A stretch of DNA of 52,956 bases from a candidate division LCP-89 bacterium (GCA_025774555.1 JALGVT010000051.1:1-52956), one strand, 5' to 3'; positions 1 through 9,808 are shown, counted from the first letter of the stretch. A program made the numbers and translations. The notes: generated by a model from the letters alone, not told the origin.

Positions 1-1439
1 TCGGAATGAAATCCTGTGAACAGGAACATCGATGGTATCTGCAGACTATGGAAGGGCACATGATCGCTGCCGCTGTGGAACTGCAGCGCCGGTTCCAGCA
101 TCAGATTCAGGTCTGGTTCGTCATTGCCTGCTTTCACTATATCAGCAAGCTGCGGCGTCTGACCGGAATAAAAAACCATTAGCAGGTCGTCATCAGGTGG
201 AATTGAAGGATCCATCATTGCGCGAAAACGCGATGACCCTTCTCGTCCGATCTCATCCATATTGATGACGGCTATGATTTTTTCCAGCGGGTAAGCAGGA
301 TCCCTGACAAAATATTTCGTACCCAGCAGTCCTTTCTCTTCAGCTCCGCTGGATAGGAAAATAACCGACCGCTTCAATTGCTTTTCCGATGATGCCAGCG
401 CCTTCGCTATCCCCAGCAGTCCGGCAACGCCCGAAGCGTTATCGTCTGCTCCGGGGTAGAGTTCACCGTTCTTGATACCTTCATGGTCGTGGTGAGCTAA
501 GATTAACACAGCTTCGTCTATTTGTCCGGGAAGATAACCGATAATGTTAGAAGTATGCTCTTCCCGAACGTCTTTAAAACGGACAGAAAGCGTTGCTGTA
601 ATATCCTCGAACTGGATCGGATTACCCTGCATTGAAGCGTCGATATTATCCTCATATTTCGACAGATCCAATTGTTTCCCGATCAGATTGACGAATTTAT
701 CGCTCACAATATAGAAAATCGGAATGCTGCCGATTTCATCGGGCAACTGGACAATCGCTTCGTAAGCTCTCTGCATCGAGCAGCCGAGACTTTTTGCATC
801 GGGTTCCGCCGAACTGCCGGGAGGCAGCATGAGAAGCAGTCCGGCTGCTCCTCTTTCTTCAGCTATCCGAGCCTTCACCGACGCGCGCGAATATTTGGTC
901 TTCCTGCCTCCGGTGAACTTAGATTTATGATCGCTATCCTCCGGTTCGCCGGTAAACGCGAGCACGATTTTTCCGTGCAGCTCAATACCGCCATAATCGT
1001 CATAGCTGTATTCAGGCGCTTCTATACCATATCCTGCGAGAACCAACTGCCCTGAGAAATCCTGGGATGACCCGCTGCGCGGAACGAATAGAAAATCATC
1101 CATTGCCGAGAATACGGACTCGCCGCCGCCTGTGAGAATTGATAGACAGGAATTCTCGTAATCCGTTTTCTGAACTATAAGCGGCGCTTCCTGGTAATAA
1201 CCGGGAGCTTTATCAAGTTCCTCTAAACCGTATTGCTGGAATCTTGTAGCGATGTACTTCTGTGCTATTTCTGATCCGTGCCCCGGAGCGTTCCTGCCTT
1301 CAAGTTCCACGGAAGCGAGGAATTCGACGTGCGCCCGCATTTCCGCTTCATCGATGAGATTGGATACAGCATCCTGCGCGGAAATCGTAGAGGTAAGGAG
1401 AATGCCTGTCAGCAGGCTGTAAAGTAGAATTCTATTCAT
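1..1439 (-). CDS. M28-family metallopeptidase, secreted (3' end cut by window edge)
   Basis: The minus-strand frame is open from an ATG at 1439 to the window edge (479 codons). It begins with a hydrophobic signal peptide (MNRILLYSLLTGILLTSTIS) and then a PA-like insert around residues 110-270. The M28 zinc-peptidase ligand motifs follow in order: AHHDHEG (about 315), GADDNASG (about 329), SGAEEKGLLG (about 365), NMDEIGREG (about 395) and SDHVPF near the cut end. All five metal/catalytic motifs are present, so the enzyme should be an active exported aminopeptidase; the substrate cannot be told. By comparison with the family only a few tens of residues are missing. It is divergent from gatE. 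Confidence 0.88.
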   Translation of the reverse strand, partial: MNRILLYSLLTGILLTSTISAQDAVSNLIDEAEMRAHVEFLASVELEGRNAPGHGSEIAQKYIATRFQQYGLEELDKAPGYYQEAPLIVQKTDYENSCLSILTGGGESVFSAMDDFLFVPRSGSSQDFSGQLVLAGYGIEAPEYSYDDYGGIELHGKIVLAFTGEPEDSDHKSKFTGGRKTKYSRASVKARIAEERGAAGLLLMLPPGSSAEPDAKSLGCSMQRAYEAIVQLPDEIGSIPIFYIVSDKFVNLIGKQLDLSKYEDNIDASMQGNPIQFEDITATLSVRFKDVREEHTSNIIGYLPGQIDEAVLILAHHDHEGIKNGELYPGADDNASGVAGLLGIAKALASSEKQLKRSVIFLSSGAEEKGLLGTKYFVRDPAYPLEKIIAVINMDEIGREGSSRFRAMMDPSIPPDDDLLMVFYSGQTPQLADIVKAGNDEPDLNLMLEPALQFHSGSDHVPFHSLQIPSMFLFTGFHS

Positions 1440-1490
1440 TCTTATCTCAAGAATAATTTGTTTAAATGGGTGACCGTAACGTTAATAAGA

Positions 1491-1519
1491 AATGTAAGCA
1501 AAAATTTGTTTTTTGTCAA
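1491..1519 (-). promoter_or_regulatory. sigma-70-type promoter of the M28 peptidase gene
   Basis: On the minus strand there is TTGACA (1514-1519), a 17-nt spacer and TACATT (1491-1496). The peptidase ATG lies about 50 nt downstream. Confidence 0.55.
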
Positions 1520-1699
1520 GCACTATATGAGTTCGGATAGGAGATAGAAGAGGAATGACAACGTGCTATTCTATCGAAAATCACAAAATAATTGAATCGT
1601 TTATTCGCATTTACAGATTTTGCTTGCATTGGAACGGAATCCTCCTTATCTTTTTAAGTTTAAAACACCTTGAGAAAGACGTCTCAAATAGGCTGAATC

Positions 1700-3604
1700 T
1701 TGGAAAAGAAATTCGATCCCACCGACTACAAAATGAAATCCGGTCTGGAAGTCCATCACCAGATTTTAACTGAACGGAAACTGTTCTGCCGCTGCCCGGC
1801 TGGACTCTATTCCACCGAGCACGATACAGAAATCCTGCGCCATATGCGTCCCACATTGTCTGAACTGGGCGAGTACGATGGCACTGCCCTGATGGAATTC
1901 AAGACGAAGAAGGAGGTAATCTACCTTCTGAACCGGGAATCGATCTGCACTTACGAGATGGATGATACGCCTCCTTTCCCCATCAATCAGGAGGCGGTCG
2001 ATATAGCGATTGAAATCGCTCTGATGTTAAACTGCAAGATCGTCGGCGAAGTTCATATAGCGAGAAAACAGTACCTCGACGGTTCGATTCCAGCCGGTTT
2101 TCAACGAACTACCATCATCGGGGTGGATGGATGGGTTCCTTATAAAGATCGTAAAATAAAGGTAATTCAACTCGCTCTTGAAGAAGATGCCTGCCGGGAG
2201 GTATCCGACGTCGGACATACCATTACTTTCAGAACAGACCGTTTATCGATGCCTCTGATTGAGGTAGTGACTGCTCCTGATATGAAAACGCCTGACGAAG
2301 TCGCCGACGTTGGAAGGATTATCGGAGACGTTCTGCGCGTTACCGGCAAAGTTCGCAGAGGAATAGGCTCGGTGAGACAGGACGTCAATGTGTCCATCGA
2401 AGGAGGTGAGCGCGTTGAAATCAAGGGCGTGCCGCGCATTCCCGATTTTCCGCCGCTGGTGCTTAATGAGGCTTACCGTCAACATAAGCTCTTAAATATA
2501 CGAGACTTTTTGACCGAATGCGTCGCAGATAAGGATGACTTTAAGGCGGAGATATTCGATCTTTCGGATATTCAGGGACGCATCCGTCACCGTCTGATTA
2601 AAAAAGCTGTTGAACGGAGGGGCGCGGCGCTGAAGGGGGTGGCTCTTCGCCAGGTCAAGGGACTGCTGGCAATGGAGACGCAGCCCGAACTGACCTTCGC
2701 TCACGAACTTTCCGAACGAGTCAGGGTCATCGCTTGTCTCGATCAACTGCCTAATCTGTTACATACCGAAGACGTCTCTGTTACCGGATTAGAGCCCGAA
2801 GACCTTGACCTGATAAATAAAGCCATGAACCTCGCCGATGAAGATACAGGCGTTCTGACCTGGGGTTCTGCTGAAGACGCTCAAACCGCGGCACAGGAGA
2901 TCATCATTCGCGTCCAAGAGGCGTTCGATGGTATTCCCAACGAAACCCGTCAGGCTCGTAAAGATGGTTTAACTGATTTTGAGCGCATCCTGCCTGGACC
3001 GGATCGCATGTACCCCGATACCGATTCGCCTCCAACTGCCCTCGACTCTGAACGTATAGCCAGGATACAGAAAGGATTGCAGCCGAAACCCTGGGATATC
3101 GAAAAGGAATACCTGTCAAAGGGAATCCCGCGGCATCAGTCCAAAAGGCTTGCTCTACACCCGCGCAGGACATATTTCGATCGCATTATCAATGAATACG
3201 ATATTAAGCCGAAGTTTGCCGCATGGGTCTTAATTGACCTTTGTAAGCATCTTAAGCGTCAGGGTGTTCTACTTGAAGAACTGAATGACGATCACTGGAA
3301 TAAATTTGCCGAACTGGTGGCTGACAAACGCATATTCAGAGAAGGCATAGCAACACTGATCACTTATATGGCGGATCACCCCGAAGAAGATCCCGATGAT
3401 TTCCTCGCCGCACACCATATAACGCCGTTGGACGAAGCTTCTCTGGAAACGGCAGTGTTGAAGATCGCAGGGGAACACAAGGGAATAAAACTTCAGGATG
3501 AACAGAATTGGCATGAAGTGCTGATGGGATTCGTGATGAAGGAGATTAAAGGGTGTGCCAGAGGAGAACTAATCTGGGAAACAGTCCAGCGGCAGCCGCG
3601 CTAA
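1700..3604 (+). CDS. gatE: Glu-tRNA(Gln) amidotransferase subunit E (archaeal type)
   Basis: GatE is the tRNA-binding and kinase/transamidase subunit of the heterodimeric GatDE enzyme, which converts Glu-tRNA(Gln) to Gln-tRNA(Gln). The 634-residue length matches archaeal GatE rather than bacterial GatB (about 480). The N-terminus has the GatB/E cradle signature (SGLEVHHQIL, KLFCRCP, residues 15-35). An AspRS-like GAD insertion, specific to GatE and absent from GatB, lies around residues 265-420 and ends in the diagnostic DRMYPDTDSPP. A helical and YqeY-like tail follows. The start is TTG, directly after an in-frame stop; the first ATG (1730) would remove part of the conserved N-terminus. The partner gatD lies at 20217. 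See findings for why this is unexpected in a bacterium. Confidence 0.93.
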   Translation: MEKKFDPTDYKMKSGLEVHHQILTERKLFCRCPAGLYSTEHDTEILRHMRPTLSELGEYDGTALMEFKTKKEVIYLLNRESICTYEMDDTPPFPINQEAVDIAIEIALMLNCKIVGEVHIARKQYLDGSIPAGFQRTTIIGVDGWVPYKDRKIKVIQLALEEDACREVSDVGHTITFRTDRLSMPLIEVVTAPDMKTPDEVADVGRIIGDVLRVTGKVRRGIGSVRQDVNVSIEGGERVEIKGVPRIPDFPPLVLNEAYRQHKLLNIRDFLTECVADKDDFKAEIFDLSDIQGRIRHRLIKKAVERRGAALKGVALRQVKGLLAMETQPELTFAHELSERVRVIACLDQLPNLLHTEDVSVTGLEPEDLDLINKAMNLADEDTGVLTWGSAEDAQTAAQEIIIRVQEAFDGIPNETRQARKDGLTDFERILPGPDRMYPDTDSPPTALDSERIARIQKGLQPKPWDIEKEYLSKGIPRHQSKRLALHPRRTYFDRIINEYDIKPKFAAWVLIDLCKHLKRQGVLLEELNDDHWNKFAELVADKRIFREGIATLITYMADHPEEDPDDFLAAHHITPLDEASLETAVLKIAGEHKGIKLQDEQNWHEVLMGFVMKEIKGCARGELIWETVQRQPR

Positions 3605-3650
3605 GCTGATGAAAAATGAGGATCAGCTTTCGCCGATCCTTGTATTTATT
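3603..3650 (+). terminator. Hairpin terminator after gatE (two alternative stems)
   Basis: AAGCTGAT (3603-3610) can pair with ATCAGCTT (3622-3629). Alternatively AGGATC (3619-3624) pairs with GATCCT (3635-3640), followed by TTGTATTTATT. The two stems are mutually exclusive. The second is the better rho-independent terminator. Confidence 0.5.
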
Positions 3651-3675
3651 CAAAGTTGACAAGAAAGCTGGAGAT

Positions 3676-3888
3676 TCATTGACTTGCCGCCTCGTTTAAA
3701 TCATCTAACAATTGCTCGATGTCCTTGACGCTGTGGGTGGCTGCGCAGACTCCAATTGTCTCTAAGTCGGATATTTCACAATCGACGCAATGCATCTTGT
3801 AATCCGTTAAAACGTTCTCGATGCCCGGATATTGTTTTAAAGCGTCAGCAATCGACATATCTGCAGTAATTAATCGTTTTTTAGCCAT
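3676..3888 (-). CDS. DUF1858-domain small protein
   Basis: A 70-residue protein that is essentially one DUF1858 domain, a helical fold related to the N-terminal domain of ScdA-like proteins and often found beside redox or hybrid-cluster proteins. It shows the typical MSIADALKQYP start, then MHCVDCEIS and GVCAA; the three cysteines (CxxC plus one) may bind metal or undergo redox chemistry. It is preceded by GGGAG at normal spacing and has its own promoter. It stands alone, convergent with gatE. The function is not known. Confidence 0.82.
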   Translation of the reverse strand: MAKKRLITADMSIADALKQYPGIENVLTDYKMHCVDCEISDLETIGVCAATHSVKDIEQLLDDLNEAASQ

Positions 3889-3915
3889 TTTTTACTCCCG
3901 ATATTATAATGATCA

Positions 3916-3944
3916 AAGATAATACATTCCTTATGAAAAGTCAA
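3916..3944 (-). promoter_or_regulatory. sigma-70-type promoter of the DUF1858 gene
   Basis: On the minus strand there is TTGACT (3939-3944), a 17-nt spacer and TATCTT (3916-3921), with the start codon about 28 nt further on. Confidence 0.6.
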
Positions 3945-4038
3945 GCGCTTTTTATCAGCTTCTAATAGAAAAACTTCCTTATCCGCTTCTGCGGGTTGAG
4001 ATCAAAGGAAAATCCACAACCTAACTAAAGAGGAAATA

Positions 4039-4989
4039 ATGAGTTCCGCTTCCGAATTAACCGTGACCCCTCCAAAGAATAAAGTTTTGATCTGGCTGGA
4101 GGCTGTTCGCGCACCGTTTTTTACCGCTGTTCTGATACCTGTACTGCTCGGTTCTATAATAGCCTGGCAGCACGGTTTTCAGTTCCAGATAGGATACTTC
4201 TTCCTGACCCTTTTCGGGGCTGTTCTGATGCATGCCGGAACCAACGTCATGAACGATTACGCCGATCATCAAAGCGGCTGCGATGATATAAACAAGGAAT
4301 TCGTCCGCCCCTTTTCCGGTGGCAGCAGACAGATACAGAATGGTACGTTGACGCCTCGCGAAGTGTTGACAGGCTCGTTAATTTTCTTCGCCTTGAGCAC
4401 TGCTGTTGGATTGTTATTAGTAGCGCTGAAAGGAACGCCCATCTTATACCTCGGGCTGATTGGGACGTTCTGTGGAATATTTTACACAGTGCCGCCTTTT
4501 AACCTCGCCGCCCGCGGGATTGGAGAATTAATCGTCGGGCTTTGTTTCGGAACGCTTATGATGCTGGGCGCATATTACGTCCAGGCACAAACCTTCGCTA
4601 CGGAAGTCATCGTTGCGTCAATCCCTGTGACCCTGTTAATCGCGGGAGTGCTGTACATCAACGAATTCCCCGATTTTGTTGCCGACCGGGACAGCGGCAA
4701 ACGTCATCTGGTCGTCCGCATGGGGCGTCCCCGCGCCTATCACGGCTATGTGGCAATTATGGTTTTAACTTACGTCTCGATAGCCGCTGCCGCTTTATTC
4801 AGCATCACTCCGATATACACCCTGATCGGATTGGTAACTTTGCCAAAGGCAATCAGCGCCATGAAAGTGGCAAAAACTCATCATTCCGACTCCCAGAAAT
4901 TAGTCCCGGCCAATGCCGGAACGATAGCGGTTCACCTGACGACCGGCTTACTACTCTGTGTCGGCTATGTCGCTGCCATATTTCTGTAA
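4039..4989 (+). CDS. UbiA-family prenyltransferase, MenA-like
   Basis: A 316-residue integral membrane protein with about eight or nine hydrophobic segments. Both Asp-rich prenyl-diphosphate/Mg sites of the UbiA superfamily are visible: NDYADHQSGCD (about residues 71-81) and DFVADRDSGK (about 213-222). The overall pattern (VRAPFFTAVLIPVLLGS at the start, NEFPDF before the second motif) is closest to 1,4-dihydroxy-2-naphthoate polyprenyltransferase (MenA), which makes demethylmenaquinone. No other menaquinone gene is nearby, so another aromatic acceptor is possible. AGAGGA lies just upstream of the ATG. It is followed at 21 nt by the TldE/TldD pair, possibly in one transcript. Confidence 0.83.
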   Translation: MSSASELTVTPPKNKVLIWLEAVRAPFFTAVLIPVLLGSIIAWQHGFQFQIGYFFLTLFGAVLMHAGTNVMNDYADHQSGCDDINKEFVRPFSGGSRQIQNGTLTPREVLTGSLIFFALSTAVGLLLVALKGTPILYLGLIGTFCGIFYTVPPFNLAARGIGELIVGLCFGTLMMLGAYYVQAQTFATEVIVASIPVTLLIAGVLYINEFPDFVADRDSGKRHLVVRMGRPRAYHGYVAIMVLTYVSIAAAALFSITPIYTLIGLVTLPKAISAMKVAKTHHSDSQKLVPANAGTIAVHLTTGLLLCVGYVAAIFL

Positions 4990-5010
4990 TTTGTCCTCTG
5001 GAGGTAAATC

Positions 5011-6348
5011 ATGGATAAGTCAAAGGCTGAAGCAATTATACAGCATGTAATCAGCCTGTCTGATGCTGATGAAACAGAAGCGCTCCTCTCGCACGGCGAA
5101 GAGAATCTGACGCGTTTCAGCGATAATGTTATCTCACAGAACGTGGCGAGGAACACCGACAGCCTGACGATCCGCGTTCATCTCGGGAAAAAAGTCGGCA
5201 GAGCGACAACGGATAAGTTTGATAATGACTCTCTGAAGCGCGCGTTCAATATGGCAAAGAGCGTCGCTTCACAGCAGGATGAAAATCCCGACTTGCTGAC
5301 TATGCTGGGTCCCTCGGAATTCCTTCAAAGCAATGCTTATTATCCCGACACAGTCGCTTTCAGCCCTGAAGAGCGTGCTGAAACCATCGCTAAATTGGTG
5401 AAAGAAGCAGCCAGATCAAAAGGTAATGGAGCTGGTATTTTTTCAACGGGTTGTGAGTCTGTAGCCATCGGCAATTCAAAGAACCTCTTCGGTTATTTTC
5501 AGAGTTCCAGTGCGGCGCTTTCATTGACGGTCGATATTGAGGGAGCTTCAGGTTGGGCGGAAGACACACAGCGGGACGTGTCGAATATCGACGCTGATAG
5601 GGTTATGAATACAGCCATTAGAAAAGCTAAAGACGCTCAGAATCCGATTCAAATTGAACCGGGTGAATACACCGTCGTTCTGGAATCCGCCGCGGTCAGC
5701 GATTTCATGATGTTTTTAGCTTACGAGAGCTTCGGTGGGCTAAACTACAATGAGGGTCGCAGTTTCTTAAGCGGCAGGTTGGGGGAGAAAATACTGGGTG
5801 ATAATATCACTATATGCGACGATGCTTACAGCGATCTGAACCCGGGACTGCCCTTCGATTTTGAGGGCGCGCCTCGTCAGAGTCTGACTTTGATCGAAAA
5901 CGGAATAGCAAAAGCTGTTGTGCACGACCGCATTACCGCCGCTAAAGCCAATACTGTAACCACCGGACATTCGCTGCCGCAACCCAACAGCTCAGGACCT
6001 TTTCCGCTGAATCTCGAGCTTGCCGCAGGAGATTCCAACCTTGCTGAGATGATCAAATCGACAGACCATGGCATCCTCGTTACCCATTTCCATTATGCTA
6101 ATGTCCTGGACCCTGTGGAGGTAATGCTGACTGGAATGACCAGAGACGGCACCTTTCTGATTGAAAATGGGAAGATCAGCAAGCCTATCATCAATATGCG
6201 ATTTACAGACAGCATTGTAAAGGCGTTTAACCAGGTGGAGTTGATTTCAAAGGAGCGGATAGCTTCAGAGGCTTTTTTCGCAGGAAGCTTTGTCGTTCCA
6301 GCGCTGAAGATATCGAAGTTCAATTTCTCGAGTGTTAGTGAATTTTAA
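5011..6348 (+). CDS. pmbA: TldE/PmbA-family protein (non-catalytic partner)
   Basis: A 445-residue member of the TldD/PmbA (peptidase U62) family. TldE/PmbA pairs with TldD to form a cage-like heterodimeric metalloprotease that degrades unfolded peptides or matures peptide products such as microcins. It lacks the HExxxH zinc motif, as expected for the E subunit, and keeps the C-terminal barrel (for example TTGHSLPQPNSSGPF, and HFHYANVLDPVEVMLTG near residue 360). GGAGG precedes the ATG. The tldD partner begins 25 nt after its stop, so the pair is translated from one transcript. No peptide precursor gene is visible beside it. Confidence 0.88.
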   Translation: MDKSKAEAIIQHVISLSDADETEALLSHGEENLTRFSDNVISQNVARNTDSLTIRVHLGKKVGRATTDKFDNDSLKRAFNMAKSVASQQDENPDLLTMLGPSEFLQSNAYYPDTVAFSPEERAETIAKLVKEAARSKGNGAGIFSTGCESVAIGNSKNLFGYFQSSSAALSLTVDIEGASGWAEDTQRDVSNIDADRVMNTAIRKAKDAQNPIQIEPGEYTVVLESAAVSDFMMFLAYESFGGLNYNEGRSFLSGRLGEKILGDNITICDDAYSDLNPGLPFDFEGAPRQSLTLIENGIAKAVVHDRITAAKANTVTTGHSLPQPNSSGPFPLNLELAAGDSNLAEMIKSTDHGILVTHFHYANVLDPVEVMLTGMTRDGTFLIENGKISKPIINMRFTDSIVKAFNQVELISKERIASEAFFAGSFVVPALKISKFNFSSVSEF

Positions 6349-6372
6349 AATAATTTAATCCGGGAGCAGATC

Positions 6373-7818
6373 GTGAAAACGTTAGCTCAGAATGCAATAG
6401 ACCGCGCCACACGTTCAGGGGTGTCTTATGCCGACGTCCGCATCGTTGAAACTGTCCGGGAGGACGTGATGGTGCGCAACGGACAGGTTGCGGCAATGGA
6501 CCTCACCGAAGATATCGGATTTGGCGTCAGGGTTATCGTGGACGGAGCGTGGGGATTTGCCTCTTCAGCGCGGGTTGAACCCGATGAGATAGATCGCGTC
6601 GCTGATCTTGCTGTCCGCATAGCGCGGGCGAGCGCGTCCCTTAAAAAGAACGACGTTCAACTGGCGCCTGAACCGGCTCATCAGGATGTGTGGGTAACTC
6701 CCTATATCATCAATCCCTTCACAGTCCCGATTTCAGAGAAACTGGCTTTGCTGAAGGAGATAGATACTGAACTCCACAAAGCGCCTGAGATCGCAGTATC
6801 TGAGGCGTCGATGTCTTTTAAGAAGAAGCGGCAGTGGATGGCTACTTCCGAAGGCTCCTTCGTAGATCAGACGACTATTCGCTCAGGAGGCGGATTTTCG
6901 GCGACGGCGGTCAAGGATGGTGACGTACAGGTGCGCAGTTTTCCCAGTTCATTTGGCGGGCAGTACATGAACTGCGGCTATGAGTTGATTTCGGCTCTTA
7001 AATTGTTCGAAAACGCGCCCAGAATTCGCGAAGAAGCAGTGGCGCTGCTATCTGCGGACGTCTGTCCATCCGGTAAAAAGGATCTGGTTCTGGAAAGCTC
7101 ACAACTCGCTTTGCAGATTCACGAATCAGTGGCTCACCCCACCGAGCTGGACAGAGTTCTGGGAATGGAAGCGAATTTCGCCGGCACCAGTTTCGCCACG
7201 CTCGAAAAACTCAACAATTTCCAATACGCCTCGCCCATCGTCAATCTCGTCTGCGATAACACCATTCCCGGCGGACTCGCTACTAACGGCTATGACGATG
7301 ACTGCGTTCGTTCGCAGCGCTGGCACATTGTGCGCGAAGGACAGTTTGTGGGATACCAGCACAACCGGGAACTGGCGCACGTCGTGGGAGCCCAAAGATC
7401 AGTGGGATCGAACCGTGCTTCAGGATGGTCGCACATTCCCATTGTCCGCAATTCCAACCTCTGCCTGATGCCGGGTGAAGGCAGCTTCGATGATCTGCTT
7501 GCTGCCGTCGATGACGGTATATACATGTCCACCAACCGATCTTGGTCGATTGACCAGAAACGGCTGAATTTCCAATTCGGCTGTGAAACTGCCTGGGAAA
7601 TCAAAGGTGGTAAATTAGGCAAAATGCTCAAGAATCCGAATTATCAGGGCATAACGCCTGATTTTTGGAAATCATGTGATGGCATTGCTGGTTCAGATCA
7701 TTGGGTGCTCTGGGGTCTGCCTAACTGCGGTAAGGGGCAGCCCATGCAGACGGTGGAAATGTCACATGGGTGCAGTCCGGCGCTCTTCAGGAAAGTAAAT
7801 GTGGGTGTTGGAAATTAA
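6373..7818 (+). CDS. tldD: TldD-family zinc metalloprotease (catalytic partner)
   Basis: A 481-residue catalytic subunit of the TldD/TldE protease. The N-terminus (DVRIVETVREDVMVRNGQ) is typical, and the zinc motif HESVAHPTELDR, an HExxxH with a downstream Glu, sits near residue 250. The start codon is GTG, placed by GGGAG 7 nt upstream (6362-6366). It follows the TldE-type gene directly. A dispersed inverted-repeat element lies 22 nt past its stop. Confidence 0.9.
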   Translation: MKTLAQNAIDRATRSGVSYADVRIVETVREDVMVRNGQVAAMDLTEDIGFGVRVIVDGAWGFASSARVEPDEIDRVADLAVRIARASASLKKNDVQLAPEPAHQDVWVTPYIINPFTVPISEKLALLKEIDTELHKAPEIAVSEASMSFKKKRQWMATSEGSFVDQTTIRSGGGFSATAVKDGDVQVRSFPSSFGGQYMNCGYELISALKLFENAPRIREEAVALLSADVCPSGKKDLVLESSQLALQIHESVAHPTELDRVLGMEANFAGTSFATLEKLNNFQYASPIVNLVCDNTIPGGLATNGYDDDCVRSQRWHIVREGQFVGYQHNRELAHVVGAQRSVGSNRASGWSHIPIVRNSNLCLMPGEGSFDDLLAAVDDGIYMSTNRSWSIDQKRLNFQFGCETAWEIKGGKLGKMLKNPNYQGITPDFWKSCDGIAGSDHWVLWGLPNCGKGQPMQTVEMSHGCSPALFRKVNVGVGN

Positions 7819-7840
7819 ATGTGATATAATGAAATAAGAA

Positions 7841-8004
7841 GGGGCTGTTCCAAAAGTCTATAAACTATCATTGTCCCATAGGGATGCCTTCGGCACGAAC
7901 GAAGTGTGGTAATCTCTTAGTGCTTGTAAAATAGGAGATTGCCACGTCATCAGCCGGACGGCTGATTCCTCGCAATGACTTAATATTCCTCTTTTGGGAC
8001 AGCT
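7841..8004 (-). repeat. Inverted-repeat element, copy A
   Basis: Termini are GGGGCTGTTCCAAAAG (7841-7856) and CTTTTGGGACAGCT (7991-8004). Read on the minus strand, the interior matches copies C and D (GTCATTGCGAGGA...ACGTGGCAATCTC...AGAGATT...CACTTCGTTCGT). It differs by an 18-bp palindrome inserted at 7949-7966 (ATCAGCCGTCCGGCTGAT on the minus strand), which is also found in the tRNA-Asn array. No coding capacity. Confidence 0.8.
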
Positions 8005-8034
8005 ACTTTATTATAATCATTAACAGCTACCTTC

Positions 8035-9540
8035 TCATACTGCTTCTACCGCTCGACCTAAAGTTCTTCGTATCTTCGGCGCCTCTTTTATAATTCGCTG
8101 CGGCGCGAGTGAAGTAAAGAACCTTTCTTCCAGAACTTGATGAATGTGCTGTGGCGTAAAGCGTCGTAGAAGTCCGTTCACCAGTCCTGAGTTATTAAAT
8201 TCCCTGTCTGCCGTTTCCCTGATTACTGATATTTCCTCTGCTGGAATCTCTTCAGTCGATATGCACCCGTCGTAGGGCGTGTACATCTCCTCTTGATCAG
8301 GCAGAACACACTGCATGTTCTCAGCATGACTGCGCATTTCAGTCCCCGCGTAGGGCACAGCCATCGAAAAATTGAACTCATCTACACCCAGGCTGCGTAG
8401 TTTCCAGGCAAATTTCAAGGTTTCGTGGATCTCCTCCAGGGTCTCTCCCGGCGTACCGATGAGAAAATGACACGATACCTTAAACCCGGCGTCAAGCGTG
8501 CGCTGTATGGCTTTTTCCATGATATAAGGATCGAAGGAACGCGCCAGGTATTTTCGCAGCACTCGCCGGCTGCCCGAATCCGGCGAAAAATGAAGCCGTT
8601 TCCCGCCTGCTAACCTCATTTTGTTCAGCAGATCATCATCCAGCGATCTTGGATCCACACCACTTCTTGCTATCCACTGGATTTTCAGCTTTTCATCAAT
8701 GATTCTATCGAACAGCTCGGCAGCATACAGCTTATTGGAGAAAAGGTTATTATCATCAAAGTAGAAGCTCTGCACGCCATAATTGTCATTCAGCAGCCGG
8801 ATTTTCTTAAGAGTGTATTCGACCGATTCATAACGAGCGCGTTTCCCATGTAGTTTCTCTGTCGAACAGGACGCGCAGGCTTTTTGACAGCCTCTGGTAT
8901 TAAACAGCGGCAGCCATCTCTTACCGATTGCCTTGAAGTATGATGTCAGCGGTAAAAGGTCGTAGGCAGGCAGGGGGAGTTGATCGAGGTTTTCGATGTA
9001 TTGTAAAGGAGGTTGAATCGCAATCCCGCCGCCCTCAGACCGATAAGCGATGCCATTGAGGTTTTCTAAACTCGCGCCCGTTTTGAGTTTATCCAGGATA
9101 CGGGTAAAGGTGATCTCACCCTCGCCTAATACCACCAGATCGACGTCTGGAATTTCAAGAACTTCCCGAGGGGCTGCCGTCGGATAATTGCCGCCGCAAA
9201 CCACGAAGATTTCCGGATGGATCGCTTTAACCCAGCGAGCCAGCGAACGCAGTCGGGGAGCCTGTGTGGTGAATGGCACTGAGAAACCGACAACCTGCGG
9301 TTGGTACCTTCTGATTTCCGCGGCGACGTCCTCTTCTGACAGCCCTATTTCTATCCAACCGCCTTCATGACGCCACCGAAATTCCCACCCCTCGGTCAGT
9401 GCGTCCAAAAGCATCACTTCATGATTAGCTTTCTTCAGGCTGGCAGCTATAGAAGCTAATCCAATCGGCAGAAAGGGTGCGGCTTTCTCCGACCAGCGTT
9501 CAGTAACAATGCACGAAGGTTGAATTAAAAGTATTCGCAT
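8035..9540 (-). CDS. B12-binding-domain radical SAM protein
   Basis: A 501-residue protein with an N-terminal Rossmann-like cobalamin-binding domain (MRILLIQPS..., PFLPIGLASIAASLKKANHEV, residues 1-150). A radical SAM TIM barrel follows with the 4Fe-4S motif CQKACASC (CxxxCxxC, near residue 218) and a typical HFLIGTPGETLEEI segment near 360. Members of this class carry out methylations, ring closures or rearrangements on lipids, tetrapyrroles or peptides; the substrate cannot be read here. It is monocistronic on the minus strand. A second family member sits at 27559. Confidence 0.88.
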   Translation of the reverse strand: MRILLIQPSCIVTERWSEKAAPFLPIGLASIAASLKKANHEVMLLDALTEGWEFRWRHEGGWIEIGLSEEDVAAEIRRYQPQVVGFSVPFTTQAPRLRSLARWVKAIHPEIFVVCGGNYPTAAPREVLEIPDVDLVVLGEGEITFTRILDKLKTGASLENLNGIAYRSEGGGIAIQPPLQYIENLDQLPLPAYDLLPLTSYFKAIGKRWLPLFNTRGCQKACASCSTEKLHGKRARYESVEYTLKKIRLLNDNYGVQSFYFDDNNLFSNKLYAAELFDRIIDEKLKIQWIARSGVDPRSLDDDLLNKMRLAGGKRLHFSPDSGSRRVLRKYLARSFDPYIMEKAIQRTLDAGFKVSCHFLIGTPGETLEEIHETLKFAWKLRSLGVDEFNFSMAVPYAGTEMRSHAENMQCVLPDQEEMYTPYDGCISTEEIPAEEISVIRETADREFNNSGLVNGLLRRFTPQHIHQVLEERFFTSLAPQRIIKEAPKIRRTLGRAVEAV

Positions 9541-9709
9541 TCCCCGGTTGTACCCCCCAGATAATAACTTAAATCTGCCTTAAGTTAGAGGAGCACGATT
9601 ATAAAGTCAAGATCATTTACAAACGATTTGACCCCTCCTGAAGAAGCGCTTCAACTTTATCTATCATGTCGCTTCAACTGTCAAAGTACCGACAAACTCT
9701 GACATTTAC

Positions 9710-9726
9710 TGACATAGTATCTGTCA
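9710..9726. promoter_or_regulatory. Candidate upstream activator site (TGACA-N7-TGTCA)
   Basis: The inverted repeat TGACATAGTATCTGTCA is centred about 100 bp upstream of the -24/-12 promoter, the usual distance for a sigma-54 enhancer-binding protein. Extra half sites precede it. Confidence 0.45.
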
Positions 9727-9808
9727 TAATTACAGAAACTTTAGTGTAGACCTCGGTAATTATCTTAGCTATACTTGTAATATACTGTAATCGTTACATT
9801 TATAAAAA

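Noticed and set aside
1555-1856. Short open frames on both strands just upstream of gatE
   Set aside because: They overlap the conserved N-terminus of gatE, have no ribosome site of note and no recognisable domain.
4542-5018. 158-codon plus-strand ORF inside the UbiA-family gene
   Set aside because: Alternate frame of a well-supported membrane protein gene; no domain and no ribosome site.
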